Assembly: GCA_900466005.1 (NCBI GenBank)
Contig: UEGQ01000003.1
Location: 186,001 to 250,000 of the forward strand
DNA from: Hyphomicrobiales bacterium
GTDB taxonomy: Bacteria; Pseudomonadota; Alphaproteobacteria; Rhizobiales; Rhizobiaceae
Direction: 5' to 3'
DNA length: 64,000 nucleotides
This document shows positions 54,827 to 63,677 of this stretch, piece by piece. Position 1 is the stretch's first letter. Every line of letters starts with the position of its first letter. Both the position numbers and the translations under genes were made by a program. The notes beneath the pieces are model-generated. The model had not been told where the DNA came from. It saw only the letters and a list, made by a program, of their open reading frames with translations, and searched no databases.

Positions 54827-55717
54827 ATGCCGGAATTGCCAGAGGTAGAGACGGTCAGGAGAGGGCTTGCGCCGGCGATGGAGGGTGCGCGCATCGGCCG
54901 TCTGGAATTGCGCCGCGCCGATCTCCGTTTTCCGTTTCCGACGGCCTTCTCCGATCGTGTTTCCGGCACCCGTATCGTCGGGCTCGGGCGGCGGGCGAAG
55001 TACTTGCTGATCGACCTCGACAGCGGGGAGACGGTGATCGCCCATCTCGGCATGTCCGGTTCGTTCAGGGTTGAGCATGAGGCGGAGAACGAACTGCCTG
55101 GAGCCTTCCACCACGCCCGCTCGAAGGACGAGAAGCACGATCACGTCGTCTTTCATATCGAAGGGGCGCGAGGTGCCGTGCGCGTCATATATAATGACCC
55201 ACGGCGCTTCGGCTTCATGGATCTCGTGCCGCGCGTCGATCTCGACAATTATCCCGCGTTCCGTCAGCTCGGCCCCGAACCGGTCGGCAATGCTCTCGAT
55301 GCGGAAGGTCTAGCCGCGCGTTTTTCCGGGCGCAGCCAGCCGCTCAAGGCGGCACTGCTCGACCAGAGCAATATAGCGGGACTCGGCAATATCTATGTTT
55401 GTGAGGCGCTCTGGCGCGCCGGGCTTTCGCCGATGCGGGCGGCGGGGACGATGGCAACGCCGACCGGCAAGCCGAAGAAGGAGCTCGTCCGGCTCGTGGA
55501 GGCGATCCGCGCCGTCATCGCCGACGCGATCGCTGCCGGAGGCTCCTCGCTGCGCGATCACATTCGCACGGACGGCACGCTCGGCTACTTTCAGCACACC
55601 TTCCGTGTCTATGACCGCGAAGGTCGTGCTTGCGCCAACCCGGAATGCGACGGTACCGTGGCGCGCATCGTTCAGGCCGGCCGCTCGACATTCTATTGCG
55701 GCTGTTGCCAGAAATAG
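54827..55717 (+). CDS. mutM: Formamidopyrimidine-DNA glycosylase
   Basis: 296 residues. Catalytic N-terminal Pro2-Glu3 in [12 protein letters not shown] sets the start at ATG 54827. [20 protein letters not shown] is the helix-two-turn-helix, and the C-terminal zinc finger is CANPEC then CGCC. It excises 8-oxoguanine and ring-opened purines. The enoyl-CoA hydratase gene follows after 24 bases on the same strand. Confidence 0.97.
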   Translation: MPELPEVETVRRGLAPAMEGARIGRLELRRADLRFPFPTAFSDRVSGTRIVGLGRRAKYLLIDLDSGETVIAHLGMSGSFRVEHEAENELPGAFHHARSKDEKHDHVVFHIEGARGAVRVIYNDPRRFGFMDLVPRVDLDNYPAFRQLGPEPVGNALDAEGLAARFSGRSQPLKAALLDQSNIAGLGNIYVCEALWRAGLSPMRAAGTMATPTGKPKKELVRLVEAIRAVIADAIAAGGSSLRDHIRTDGTLGYFQHTFRVYDREGRACANPECDGTVARIVQAGRSTFYCGCCQK

Positions 55718-55741
55718 CTACCGACCAAGGGAGAGATTGGA

Positions 55742-56515
55742 ATGACTTATGAGACGCTGCTTGTGGAGGTCCGCGGTCGTGTGGCGATCGTAACGCTCAA
55801 CCGACCCCAGGCGCTGAACGCGCTCAATTCGACCGTGATGGCGGAATTGCGCCAGGTGCTCGCGGGCTTCCAGAAGGACGGCGACATCGGCGCGGTCGTG
55901 CTCACAGGCTCGGAAAAGGCTTTCGCCGCTGGCGCCGATATCAAGGAGATGCAGTCCCTCGACTTCGTCGACGCCTATCTCGGTGATTTCATCAGCGGGT
56001 GGGAGGATGTTGCGGGCTTTCGCAAGCCGATGATCGCCGCCGTTTCCGGCTTCGCGCTCGGCGGTGGCTGCGAGCTTGCAATGATGTGTGACTTCATCAT
56101 CGCCTCGACCACGGCAAAGTTCGGTCAGCCGGAAATCACGCTTGGCGTCATACCCGGCATGGGCGGTTCGCAGCGTCTGACCCGCGCTGTCGGTAAGGCG
56201 AAGGCAATGGATCTCTGCCTGACCGGCCGCATGATGGACGCCGCGGAAGCCGAACGCTCGGGGCTAGTAGCGCGGGTGGTCGAGCCCGAGCGCCTGCTCG
56301 AGGAGGCGGTCGCTGCGGCCGAGAAGATCTCGACCCTCTCCGCTCCCGCCGTGCTGATGGCGAAGGAGAGCGTCAATCGCGCCTTCGAGCTGACGCTGGC
56401 CGAGGGGTTGCGTTTCGAACGGCGTCTTTTCCATTCGCTCTTTGCGACGGAGGATCAGAAGGAGGGCATGGCGGCCTTCGTGGAGAAGCGCAAGGCGGCA
56501 TTCAAGAACCGTTGA
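55742..56515 (+). CDS. Enoyl-CoA hydratase
   Basis: 257 residues of the crotonase fold. [11 protein letters not shown] is the CoA and oxyanion loop, and the two catalytic glutamates lie in [12 protein letters not shown] and [19 protein letters not shown]. It hydrates trans-2-enoyl-CoA in beta-oxidation, most likely short-chain acids. GGGAGAG precedes the ATG. It lies between mutM and rpsT, the usual order in rhizobia. Confidence 0.95.
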   Translation: MTYETLLVEVRGRVAIVTLNRPQALNALNSTVMAELRQVLAGFQKDGDIGAVVLTGSEKAFAAGADIKEMQSLDFVDAYLGDFISGWEDVAGFRKPMIAAVSGFALGGGCELAMMCDFIIASTTAKFGQPEITLGVIPGMGGSQRLTRAVGKAKAMDLCLTGRMMDAAEAERSGLVARVVEPERLLEEAVAAAEKISTLSAPAVLMAKESVNRAFELTLAEGLRFERRLFHSLFATEDQKEGMAAFVEKRKAAFKNR

Positions 56516-56559
56516 TGGCAAGAGCGGCTGGCGCGGCGCAGTCCTCGCGAAATTGCGCG

Positions 56560-56588
56560 TTGACGGCGGTCCGCTTTCCCGCTATATG
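56560..56588 (+). promoter_or_regulatory. rpsT: rpsT promoter
   Basis: TTGACG (56560-56565) and TATATG (56583-56588) are separated by exactly 17 bases, a good sigma-70-type promoter. Transcription would start near 56595, giving a leader of about 115 bases before rpsT. Confidence 0.8.
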
Positions 56589-56711
56589 CCCGCCCACAGT
56601 TAGGAAAGCTTCTGGCTTTTCCGCGATTGCTCCCGAATTGCTGAATGCGTAGGTCGCAAGGACCCGATGCGGCGATGGCGGAGTTTGGTTAGAATTCGAA
56701 GAGAGGCATCC

Positions 56712-56978
56712 ATGGCCAATACCACTTCGGCGAAGAAGGCGACCCGCAAGATCGCTCGCCGCACTGCAGTCAACAAGGCTCGCCGTTCGCGGGTTCGTGG
56801 TTTCATTCGCAAGGTCGAAGAGGCCATCGCTACCGGCGACGTTGCCGTAGCGCGTGAAGCTCTCAAGGCCGCCCAGCCCGAGCTGCATCGTGCGGCGACC
56901 AAGGGTGTCCTGCACGCCAATACCGCATCGCGCAAGATTTCGCGTCTTGCCCAGCGCGTTAAGGCACTGGCTGTCTAA
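56712..56978 (+). CDS. rpsT: 30S ribosomal protein S20
   Basis: 88 residues, lysine- and arginine-rich: [22 protein letters not shown] at the start and [24 protein letters not shown] at the end, the S20 signature. It binds 16S rRNA early in 30S assembly. ATG 56712 has GAGAGG six bases upstream. Followed by a clear terminator, then the dnaA regulatory interval. Confidence 0.98.
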   Translation: MANTTSAKKATRKIARRTAVNKARRSRVRGFIRKVEEAIATGDVAVAREALKAAQPELHRAATKGVLHANTASRKISRLAQRVKALAV

Positions 56979-57008
56979 TTTAAGACACAATATCGCCACT
57001 TTTTGCGA

Positions 57009-57034
57009 AGCTCGGCTGTCCAGCCGGGCTTTTC
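57009..57034 (+). terminator. rpsT: Intrinsic terminator of rpsT
   Basis: AGCTCGGCTG pairs with CAGCCGGGCT (one G-T pair) and is followed by TTTTCGTGTTTTCTTTC, about 30 bases after the rpsT stop. Confidence 0.85.
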
Positions 57035-57052
57035 GTGTTTTCTTTCATATCG

Positions 57053-57100
57053 TTGTCATTGGTCTGTCACGTTGACAACAGAATGTCATTATGGTGACAA
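57053..57100 (+). promoter_or_regulatory. PhoB-like heptamer array upstream of dnaA
   Basis: Bases 57053-57070, TTGTCAT-TGGT-CTGTCAC, match the PhoB box (CTGTCAT-N4-CTGTCAT or -CAC) at 13 of 14 positions. On the opposite strand TTGTCAC, ATGACAT and TTGTCAA follow one another at exact 11-base spacing (57100 to 57072). This is a better match than the box before ugpB, but the promoter it would serve is not obvious. Confidence 0.5.
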
Positions 57101-57182
57101 GAAAAATCCAATAAAAACAAGAGCTTATCAGAGGTGATGTGGAGGGCCTCTTCTTCACTTAACGGCAGGCGCCACCAGTTTC

Positions 57183-57308
57183 GAGTCAAGCGAATTTTTA
57201 TTTTTTTTGTCGCAAAGGGCCTTCGCGCCCCTTCGTTTTTGAATCCCCTTGATTCAACAGCGATTCTTTTTTCCTCGATTGTGGCGGACAAAAATCGGCT
57301 CGGGAGTC
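57183..57308. promoter_or_regulatory. GANTC (CcrM) site cluster upstream of dnaA
   Basis: Five GANTC sites in 126 bases, at 57183, 57241, 57251, 57262 and 57304; a sixth is at 57472. In DNA of this composition one per roughly 290 bases is expected by chance. CcrM methylates GANTC in alphaproteobacteria, and in Caulobacter methylation state controls dnaA transcription. Confidence 0.65.
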
Positions 57309-57379
57309 AATGGTTCGAACTTAATTTTGGGTAAAATTCACTGTTGATCTTGGCTTTTGATCCTGCCTAAATGGCTTCC

Positions 57380-57484
57380 AACGAGAGGCACGGAGTTGAC
57401 CTCCGGGGGCGGTCTGCAACTGCTGGTCAGGTGCTGAAATGTCCCGGTGGCTCTCGTAGCGGAATGGTTCTGATTCCGTTTTTT
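57380..57484 (+). ncRNA. Candidate small RNA or dnaA leader attenuator
   Basis: ACGAGAG (57381-57387) pairs with CTCTCGT (57451-57457) and the stem continues inward (CAC with GTG, GG with CC); inside lies a hairpin AGTTG...CAACT (57394-57421). Directly after the closing stem, CGGAAT (57460-57465) and ATTCCG (57473-57478) form a stem followed by TTTTTT (57479-57484), an intrinsic terminator. A weak promoter (TTGATC 57344, TAAATG 57368, 18-base spacer) would start transcription at about 57380, exactly at the 5' stem. No family recognised. Confidence 0.5.
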
Positions 57485-57813
57485 CATCCAGTGTTTGACC
57501 TTGCATCGCAATCCGCTGGGATTGCGACGGGGTGAGTTTGCGCACAGTTTCAGGGGCTGGCGAAAGTAGTAGGGAGTAGGTGAAGGCGCGGCCGAATGTC
57601 CGTTTCGAGGGTGGGCGATCGGCGAGTTTGATGAATGAAAAGGGGGACTGGCCTTGGGCCGTCACGACAGGGTGCCTGATCCGCTTGGCATGGGATCTGG
57701 CCTCGTTTTCGTGAGGTGTGCTGTTTTCTTGCGAGAGGCACCACGGGCAGTCAAAGGCAGCTGGGCGGGAAGATTGCACTGTTCGGCGAAGGTAATTTTT
57801 GGAAGGCGGCAAA

Positions 57814-59370
57814 ATGCAAATTAATTCACTGACGGCCGGTGCAGCGGTTGACGGGAACCATGCACGGGAGACGACGGGTATTGTTCGTTCTGAAGCGGCG
57901 GAGGACTCGTCTGTGGCAACGCAAGATGTGTTGTTCGAGCGCTTCAGTGCCAGGCTGAAGGCTCAGGTCGGGCCGGATGTCTATGCGAGTTGGTTCGGCC
58001 GCCTGAAGCTGCATTCGGCTTCGAAAAGCGTTCTGCGACTGTCGGTCCCCACGACCTTCCTCAAGTCCTGGATCAACAACCGTTACCTGGACCTGATCAC
58101 GAATATCCTCCAGCAGGAGGACGCGAGCATCCTGAAGGTGGAGATCGTCGTGCGCAGCGCAAGCCGCGGCGTGCGCCCACAGGCGCCGGACGAACATCAT
58201 AAGCCAGTTTCCGAGACCGTTCCGTCGTCCACCGTTCGCAAGCCCTCCACTCCCCAGCAGATCGGGCAGGCTTCCGCCCACCAGGGCGCGGCTCCCCGCT
58301 CGGCGCCGCCCGGACCGCTGTTCGGTTCGCCGCTGGACTCTCGTTTTACCTTCGACGGTTTCATTGAAGGCGCCTCAAACCGTGTCGCGCTCGCAGCGGC
58401 CAAGACCATTGCCGAGGCTGGCGCCGGTGCCGTTCGCTTCAATCCGCTCTTCATTCATTCGTCGGTTGGCCTCGGTAAGACCCATCTGCTGCAGGCTATT
58501 GCCAATGCTGCGATCCAGAGCCCGCGGGCGCCGCGTGTCGTTTATCTGACGGCCGAATATTTCATGTGGCGCTTCGCGACCGCCATCCGCGACAACGACG
58601 CGCTGACACTGAAGGACTCGCTGCGCAACATCGACCTGCTCATCATCGACGATATGCAGTTTTTGCAGGGCAAGATGATCCAGCACGAGTTCTGCCACCT
58701 CCTGAACACGCTGCTCGACAGCGCCAAGCAGGTGGTCGTGGCCGCCGATCGCGCACCCTGGGAGCTGGAGTCGCTCGACCCGCGGGTTCGCTCGCGCCTG
58801 CAGGGCGGTGTTGCGATCGAGATGGAGGCGCCCGATTTCGAGATGCGCTTCTCCATGCTGAAGAAGCGGCTCGAAGCTGCGCAGAAGGACGACGGCTCGC
58901 TGGACATTCCCGTCGAGATCCTGGCGCATGTGGCGCGCAGTGTCGCAAGCAGCGGCCGCGATCTCGAAGGCGCCTTCAATCAGCTGATCTTCCGTCGGTC
59001 GTTCGAGCCGAACCTTTCGGTCGAACGGGTGGACGAACTGCTCGCCCATCTGGTGGGTGCGGGAGAACAGAAGCGCGTCCGCATCGAGGATATCCAGCGG
59101 GTCGTGGCGCGCCATTACAACGTTTCGCGCCAGGAACTGGTATCCAATCGTCGCACCCGGGTCATTGTAAAGCCGCGGCAGATCGCGATGTACTTGTCGA
59201 AGACGCTGACCCCTCGCTCCTTCCCGGAGATCGGCCGCCGTTTCGGCGGACGCGACCACACCACGGTGCTGCACGCGGTCCGGAAGATCGAGGAGATGAT
59301 CGGCGCCGATACCAAGCTCAGCCACGAGATTGAGCTTCTCAAGCGGCTGATCAACGAGAACAACGCATGA
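57814..59370 (+). CDS. dnaA: Chromosomal replication initiator DnaA
   Basis: 518 residues from ATG 57814 (GGAAGG upstream; a TTG at 57799 also reads in frame). Domain I about 38-115 ([18 protein letters not shown]), a proline-rich linker 120-175, AAA+ domain III with Walker A SSVGLGKT at 216-223 and Walker [10 protein letters not shown], then domain IV with the DnaA signature [16 protein letters not shown]. It binds DnaA boxes and opens oriC. The SSV in place of GGT in Walker A is normal for rhizobia. Confidence 0.98.
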   Translation: MQINSLTAGAAVDGNHARETTGIVRSEAAEDSSVATQDVLFERFSARLKAQVGPDVYASWFGRLKLHSASKSVLRLSVPTTFLKSWINNRYLDLITNILQQEDASILKVEIVVRSASRGVRPQAPDEHHKPVSETVPSSTVRKPSTPQQIGQASAHQGAAPRSAPPGPLFGSPLDSRFTFDGFIEGASNRVALAAAKTIAEAGAGAVRFNPLFIHSSVGLGKTHLLQAIANAAIQSPRAPRVVYLTAEYFMWRFATAIRDNDALTLKDSLRNIDLLIIDDMQFLQGKMIQHEFCHLLNTLLDSAKQVVVAADRAPWELESLDPRVRSRLQGGVAIEMEAPDFEMRFSMLKKRLEAAQKDDGSLDIPVEILAHVARSVASSGRDLEGAFNQLIFRRSFEPNLSVERVDELLAHLVGAGEQKRVRIEDIQRVVARHYNVSRQELVSNRRTRVIVKPRQIAMYLSKTLTPRSFPEIGRRFGGRDHTTVLHAVRKIEEMIGADTKLSHEIELLKRLINENNA

Positions 59371-59373
59371 GGC

Positions 59374-59402
59374 AAGGCCGGCGGAGACGCCGGCCTTTCG
59401 CT
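59374..59402 (+). terminator. dnaA: Intrinsic terminator of dnaA
   Basis: A perfect ten-base stem AAGGCCGGCG / CGCCGGCCTT with a GAGA tetraloop begins four bases after the dnaA stop and is followed by TCGCTTTCT. Confidence 0.88.
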
Positions 59403-59427
59403 TTCTGAGACAGCCGTAGGAGACACG

Positions 59428-60018
59428 ATGCCTCGCGATCCGTCGCTTGCCTTCTACGAAGCGAATGCGGCTTCTTATGCCGGACGCCGGCGATCTTTGC
59501 CACATGACCGGCTCGAAGCCTTTCTTGGTGCGCTGGTGCCCGGCTCGCGGATTCTCGAGCTTGGCTGCGGTGCCGGCGACGACAGCGCCGCCATGCTCGC
59601 GCGAGGCTTCGACGTTATACCGACCGACGGCTCGGCGGCTATGGCGCAGCAGGCCGAAATACGGCTTCACCGTCCGGTGCGGGTCATGCTCTTCTCCGAG
59701 CTCGACGCCAGCGCTGCCTATGATGGCGTCTGGGCCAACGCCTGTCTCTTGCACGTGCCGTTGGTGGAGCTGCCGCCGGTACTTGGGAAAATCCGCCGCG
59801 CCCTGCGCCCGTCCGGACTGTTCTATGCGAGCTTCAAGGCAGGGCAGCAGGAGGGTTGCGACCGGTTCGGCCGCTATTACAATCGGCCGGCGCCGGAATG
59901 GCTCATCCATCAGTACAGGATGCAGGGATTTGCCGAACCGGTCGTCGAATGCGCACATGGTGGTGGCTACGACGGTGTGGCGACGGAATGGCTTCACGTA
60001 GTCGCAAAGCCGGCATGA
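59428..60018 (+). CDS. Class I SAM-dependent methyltransferase
   Basis: 196 residues. Motif I ILELGCGAGDDSAAMLARG, an acidic residue after strand 2 (IPTDGS), and VWANACLLHVPLVELPPVLGKIRRALRPSGLFYASF as motifs II and III, which is the methyltransferase type 11/TehB-like fold. GTAGGAGA precedes the ATG. The substrate is unknown; single gene between dnaA and an EamA exporter. Confidence 0.87.
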   Translation: MPRDPSLAFYEANAASYAGRRRSLPHDRLEAFLGALVPGSRILELGCGAGDDSAAMLARGFDVIPTDGSAAMAQQAEIRLHRPVRVMLFSELDASAAYDGVWANACLLHVPLVELPPVLGKIRRALRPSGLFYASFKAGQQEGCDRFGRYYNRPAPEWLIHQYRMQGFAEPVVECAHGGGYDGVATEWLHVVAKPA

Positions 60019-60148
60019 ACCGGCGTTGAGGCTGAGCCTTTCGTGCCTTGTCGTGTCCCGCTCGCCGGATCCGCGTTTCGCCAGCGGCGGAAATCGGGTG
60101 GTGGGCGTCCCCGGGATTTGCGATCTTTTCGGAAAAGGAGAGATTGCT

Positions 60149-61072
60149 ATGGCGCATAGAGAAATGGCGACTACGGAATGGCTGATGCTTCTCGGGCTCT
60201 CGCTGCTTTGGGGCGGATCCTTTCTCTTCAACGGAATTCTGGTCAAGGTCTGGCCACCGCTCACCATCGTGACGGCTCGGGTCCTGCTGGCGGCGATTAC
60301 GCTCTGGATCGTTGTCCGGCTGTCGGGGATCGCCGTGCCGAAAAGCCGTGACGCCTGGCTTTCCTTCTTTGGCATGGGGCTTCTCAACAACGCCGTTCCC
60401 TTCACGCTGATCGTCTGGGGGCAGATCCATATCGCAAGCGGGCTCGCGGCGATCCTTAATGCCACCACGCCACTTTTCGGGGTTCTCGTCGCACATCTGT
60501 TGACCGAAGACGAGAAGCTGACAGTGAACCGCGTGGCGGGATTGCTGATCGGCCTCGCCGGGGTTGTGATCATGATCGGGCCAGCCGTGCTCGGCGACCT
60601 CGGTGGCGACGCCTGGGGCGAACTTGCCGTCCTCGGTGCGGCGCTGAGCTACGCCTTTGCCAGCGTCTACGGCCGCCGTTTCCGCCGCATGGGGTTGCCG
60701 CCACTCCTGCCGGCCGCCGGCCAGGTGACGGCCTCGTCGTTGCTGCTGTTGCCGGTGACGCTGTTCATCGATCGCCCCTTCGCCCTGCCGCTTCCGGGGC
60801 CTGAGGCGTGGGCGGCGCTGTTCGGGCTCGCCGTACTCTCGACCGCACTCGCCTACATTCTCTTTTTCAGGATTCTTGCGACGGCGGGTGCGACGAATAT
60901 CATGCTGGTCACGATCCTCATCCCGCCGAGCGCGATCCTCTTGAGCGCGCTGGTGCTCGGCGAGCGACTCGCGCCACGGCACTTCGTCGGAATGCTGGCG
61001 ATCGGGCTCGGGCTTCTCGCCATCGATGGTAGGTTGTGGCGCCGGCTGATCGCCCGTACATCTCGTGTCTGA
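60149..61072 (+). CDS. EamA/DMT family exporter
   Basis: 307 residues, ten hydrophobic segments in two EamA repeats (LGLSLLWGGSFLFNGILVK; GAALSYAFASVYGRRF), a drug/metabolite transporter. ATG 60149 with AAAAGGAG about nine bases upstream. Substrate unknown. Its stop is four bases from that of the facing methyltransferase. Confidence 0.9.
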   Translation: MAHREMATTEWLMLLGLSLLWGGSFLFNGILVKVWPPLTIVTARVLLAAITLWIVVRLSGIAVPKSRDAWLSFFGMGLLNNAVPFTLIVWGQIHIASGLAAILNATTPLFGVLVAHLLTEDEKLTVNRVAGLLIGLAGVVIMIGPAVLGDLGGDAWGELAVLGAALSYAFASVYGRRFRRMGLPPLLPAAGQVTASSLLLLPVTLFIDRPFALPLPGPEAWAALFGLAVLSTALAYILFFRILATAGATNIMLVTILIPPSAILLSALVLGERLAPRHFVGMLAIGLGLLAIDGRLWRRLIARTSRV

Positions 61073-61076
61073 GGCC

Positions 61077-61820
61077 TTAGCGTCTCGCGATAGCGATGAT
61101 CTCGGGACCCTGCGGGGTGAGTGGGGAACGCTTCCAATCCCCATGCCAGTCGACGGTACTGAAGCCGGCCTCGTCGAGAAGTCGGGCAATGGTGTCCCGG
61201 CTCGGAAAGCGTAAGGTACTTGCGCTCGTTCGCCGTTCGCCAGTCTCGATGAGCGTGAAGACCGTATCGAAGGTCACGTGCTCCGCATCGACATGGTGTA
61301 CCTGGTAATAGACCTCGACAGGGCCCGGACCTGGGATGTCGGCCCTTTTCCGAGTACGCGCCTCGCTCCACGTCTCCCATTCCCGCACGAGCGGGTTGCG
61401 GCTCTCGAAGGCCAGCCGGCCGCCGGGTGCAAGGTGACGGCGTGCGGCAGAGAGCACCGCGCCCGCCTCCGAGTCATCGAGAAACACCTGGAAGACGTGC
61501 CCGGTCATGATGATGAGGTCGAATTCCCGACCGAGTGCAAAGTCCATTGCACTTCCGGAGATCCATTCGACGATACCGTCAGTGTCTTTGGCTCTCGCGA
61601 CGGCGAGCATGCCGGCAGCCGGGTCCAGCCCGGCCACGGCATGCCCGCGCCGGGCAAGGGCAAGCGTCAGCGAGCCGGTACCACAACCGAGATCGAGAAT
61701 GCGGCAAGGACTGCCCGCAAGTCGGAGATAGAATTCGCGATCGGGGCCGTCGCCGTTGAAGCTGTCGTAGAGGATTGCCATGTCGTGTTGGGAGAAGGCG
61801 TCGTCAACGGGCACTGGCAT
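61077..61820 (-). CDS. Class I SAM-dependent methyltransferase
   Basis: 247 residues. Motif I ILDLGCGTGSLTLALARRGH, acidic strand-2 residue in AGLDPA, and IIMTGHVFQVFLDDSEAGAVLSAARRHLAPGGRLAFE. ATG 61820 is preceded by AAAAGGGAGG, so closely that a slightly later start is possible. It lies just downstream of hemW (13-base gap) on the same strand. Substrate unknown. Confidence 0.85.
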   Translation of the reverse strand: MPVPVDDAFSQHDMAILYDSFNGDGPDREFYLRLAGSPCRILDLGCGTGSLTLALARRGHAVAGLDPAAGMLAVARAKDTDGIVEWISGSAMDFALGREFDLIIMTGHVFQVFLDDSEAGAVLSAARRHLAPGGRLAFESRNPLVREWETWSEARTRKRADIPGPGPVEVYYQVHHVDAEHVTFDTVFTLIETGERRTSASTLRFPSRDTIARLLDEAGFSTVDWHGDWKRSPLTPQGPEIIAIARR

Positions 61821-61833
61821 CCTCCCTTTTTTG

Positions 61834-63015
61834 CTAGCAGGCGAGATCGGCGACGACGGCATCGAGGATCAGCATCCCCTTCGGCGTGCAACGCAGTCTG
61901 GAATTGCCGAGCCGCTCGATAAAGCCGTGTTCCAGTAAGGTCTGTTCGCGCGCCGGGTCCGGGTCGCGGCCGGAGAGCTGCTGCCAGCGGGCGAGGTCGA
62001 CGCCTTCTCTCAGGCGGAGGCCCATCAGCAGCAGTTCGTCGGCCTGCTCGTCGGTACCGAGGACCTCCTGGTCCACCATGCCGTGGCCGTCGCGCTCGAC
62101 GGCGGCGAGCCAGCCTTCGGGATTGCGTTCGGTCGCGGTCGCAAGCTTCTCCCGTCCCCGCGACAGGCGGCCATGGGCACCGGGCCCGATCCCAGCATAA
62201 TCGCCGTAGCGCCAGTAGGTGAGGTTGTGGCGGCTTTCCGCACCCGGCCGGGCGTGGTTCGAGACCTCGTAGGCCGGCAGCCCGGCGCTGGCAGTGATCT
62301 CCTGCGTGGCCTCATAGAGATCTGCGGAAAGGTCGCCATCCGGCACCACGAGCTTGCCTGCCTTGTGCAGGCCAAAGAAGGGTGTGCCTTCCTCGATCGT
62401 CAACTGATAGAGCGACAGATGGTCGACGGCATAGGAGATCGCCTGCCGCAATTCCGGTTCCCAGGTTTCGACGGTCTGGCCGGGACGCGCATAGATCAGA
62501 TCGAAGGACATCCTCGGGAAGATCTCGCGGGCGAGCTTGATCGCTTTCAGCGCGTCCGCCACGTCGTGCAACCGGCCGAGAAATCTCAGATCCTTGTCGT
62601 TGAGCGCCTGGACGCCGAGAGAGACGCGGTTGACACCCGCCGACCGGTAGCCGCGGAACCGGGTCGCCTCCACGCTCGAAGGATTGGCCTCCATGGTGAT
62701 TTCGATGCCGTCCGGCACATGCCAGTGCCGAGCGATCCCCTCGAGGATTACTGAGACGGTCGCCGGCTCCATGAGGGATGGCGTTCCGCCGCCGAGGAAG
62801 ATGCTGGTGACCGTCTTCGGGCCGCTGAGACGCCGCATGGTCTCCATTTCCCGCAGGAAGGCCGCGACGAAGCGCGGCTGGTCCACGGGCTGGTGGCGTA
62901 CATGGCTGTTGAAGTCGCAGTAAGGGCACTTCGCTGCACAGAACGGCCAATGGACATAGACGCCGAAGCCGGGTTCGCCCGTGTCGGGAAGAAGGAACGG
63001 TGCGGCGTCCGACAT
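61834..63015 (-). CDS. hemW: HemW, haem chaperone (radical SAM)
   Basis: 393 residues of the HemN-like coproporphyrinogen dehydrogenase family, but the HemW branch. The radical SAM cysteines are Cys26, Cys30 and Cys33 (FCAAKCPYCDF), followed by LGGGTPSLM and the HNLTYWRYGDYAGIGPGAHGR signature containing the HNxxYW motif of HemW haem chaperones. It inserts haem into respiratory proteins and is not a true HemN. It follows rdgB by seven bases. Confidence 0.95.
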   Translation of the reverse strand: MSDAAPFLLPDTGEPGFGVYVHWPFCAAKCPYCDFNSHVRHQPVDQPRFVAAFLREMETMRRLSGPKTVTSIFLGGGTPSLMEPATVSVILEGIARHWHVPDGIEITMEANPSSVEATRFRGYRSAGVNRVSLGVQALNDKDLRFLGRLHDVADALKAIKLAREIFPRMSFDLIYARPGQTVETWEPELRQAISYAVDHLSLYQLTIEEGTPFFGLHKAGKLVVPDGDLSADLYEATQEITASAGLPAYEVSNHARPGAESRHNLTYWRYGDYAGIGPGAHGRLSRGREKLATATERNPEGWLAAVERDGHGMVDQEVLGTDEQADELLLMGLRLREGVDLARWQQLSGRDPDPAREQTLLEHGFIERLGNSRLRCTPKGMLILDAVVADLAC

Positions 63016-63022
63016 ACCGGTG

Positions 63023-63667
63023 TCAGGCCTCCAGGCAGGTTTCGACGAAAAGCTTGAAGGCGCGGGCGCGATGCGACAATGCGGTCGCCTGTCCGGGCTT
63101 CCAGCCGTGTTTTTCCTGTGCCGCCATCTCGCCGAAAGTTCTCTCGTGCCCGGCCGGCTGGAAGACCGGATCATAGCCGAAACCGGAAGTGCCGCGCGGG
63201 GGCCAGACGACGGTCCCTTCGACCTCGCCGCGGAACGTCTCGGTGTGGCCGTCGGGCCAGGCGAGGCAGAGCACGCTGACGAAGCGCGCCTTGCGCTCGT
63301 CCGGTGCGGTCGCGCCGCGGTCCTGCAGGGCCTTTTCGACCTTTTCCATCGCCATGGCGAAATCACGGCTGCCGTCCTCGCGTTCGGCCCAGTTCGCGGT
63401 ATAGACACCGGGCGCGCCGTCGAGGGCGTCGATCACCAGTCCGGAGTCGTCGGAAAGGGCCGGCATACCGGAAGCCTTCGCCGAAGCGAGCGCCTTGATG
63501 GCGGCGTTTTCCTCGAAGGTGGTTCCGGTCTCCTCCGGCTCTTCGAACTTCAGATCGGCCGCCGATTTCGCGGAGAATCCGAGCGGCCCGATGAGATCGG
63601 CAATCTCGGCAATCTTGCCGGCGTTGTGGCTGGCAACGACGATGGTCTTGGTTTCAAGTTTGCGCAT
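63023..63667 (-). CDS. rdgB: Non-canonical purine NTP pyrophosphatase
   Basis: 214 residues of RdgB/HAM1, hydrolysing dITP, ITP and [56 protein letters not shown] and LSHRARAF are the family blocks. ATG 63667 fits the N-terminus; the longer frame is spurious. The rdgB-hemW order is conserved in rhizobia. Confidence 0.96.
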   Translation of the reverse strand: MRKLETKTIVVASHNAGKIAEIADLIGPLGFSAKSAADLKFEEPEETGTTFEENAAIKALASAKASGMPALSDDSGLVIDALDGAPGVYTANWAEREDGSRDFAMAMEKVEKALQDRGATAPDERKARFVSVLCLAWPDGHTETFRGEVEGTVVWPPRGTSGFGYDPVFQPAGHERTFGEMAAQEKHGWKPGQATALSHRARAFKLFVETCLEA

Positions 63668-63677
63668 GCGACAAGTC

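Larger units (their letters stand above)
56979..57813 (+). other. 835-base rpsT-dnaA regulatory interval
   Basis: No convincing protein gene is present; frames here lack ribosome sites and family matches. Bases 57050-57340 are markedly richer in A+T than the window. In order it holds the rpsT terminator, a PhoB-like heptamer array (57053-57100), clustered GANTC sites (57183-57308), a structured element with an intrinsic terminator (57380-57484), an eight- to nine-base hairpin at 57506-57527, and a polypurine-rich stretch to the dnaA ribosome site. I found no TTATCCACA-type DnaA box, so I do not call it oriC. Confidence 0.7.

Noticed and set aside
53903..55156. Long ubiE frame of 417 codons
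   Set aside because: The extra N-terminal part lies across the ubiE-mutM promoter region and into mutM and has no family match; ATG 54679 gives the normal UbiE.
57241..57266. FNR-type box in the dnaA interval (TTGA..TCAA)
   Set aside because: TTGAATC-CCCTT-GATTCAA does not have the TTGA-N6-TCAA spacing; it is a different palindrome and is reported as such.
57321..57335. CtrA box (TTAA-N7-TTAA)
   Set aside because: TTAA-TTTTGGG-TAAA has one mismatch in a stretch of AT-rich sequence where such matches are expected; it was not strong enough to list.
56979..57813. Chromosomal replication origin upstream of dnaA
   Set aside because: The region is AT-rich in part, but I find no TTATCCACA-type DnaA boxes, and in this order oriC is normally near hemE, not dnaA. 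I treat it as regulatory.
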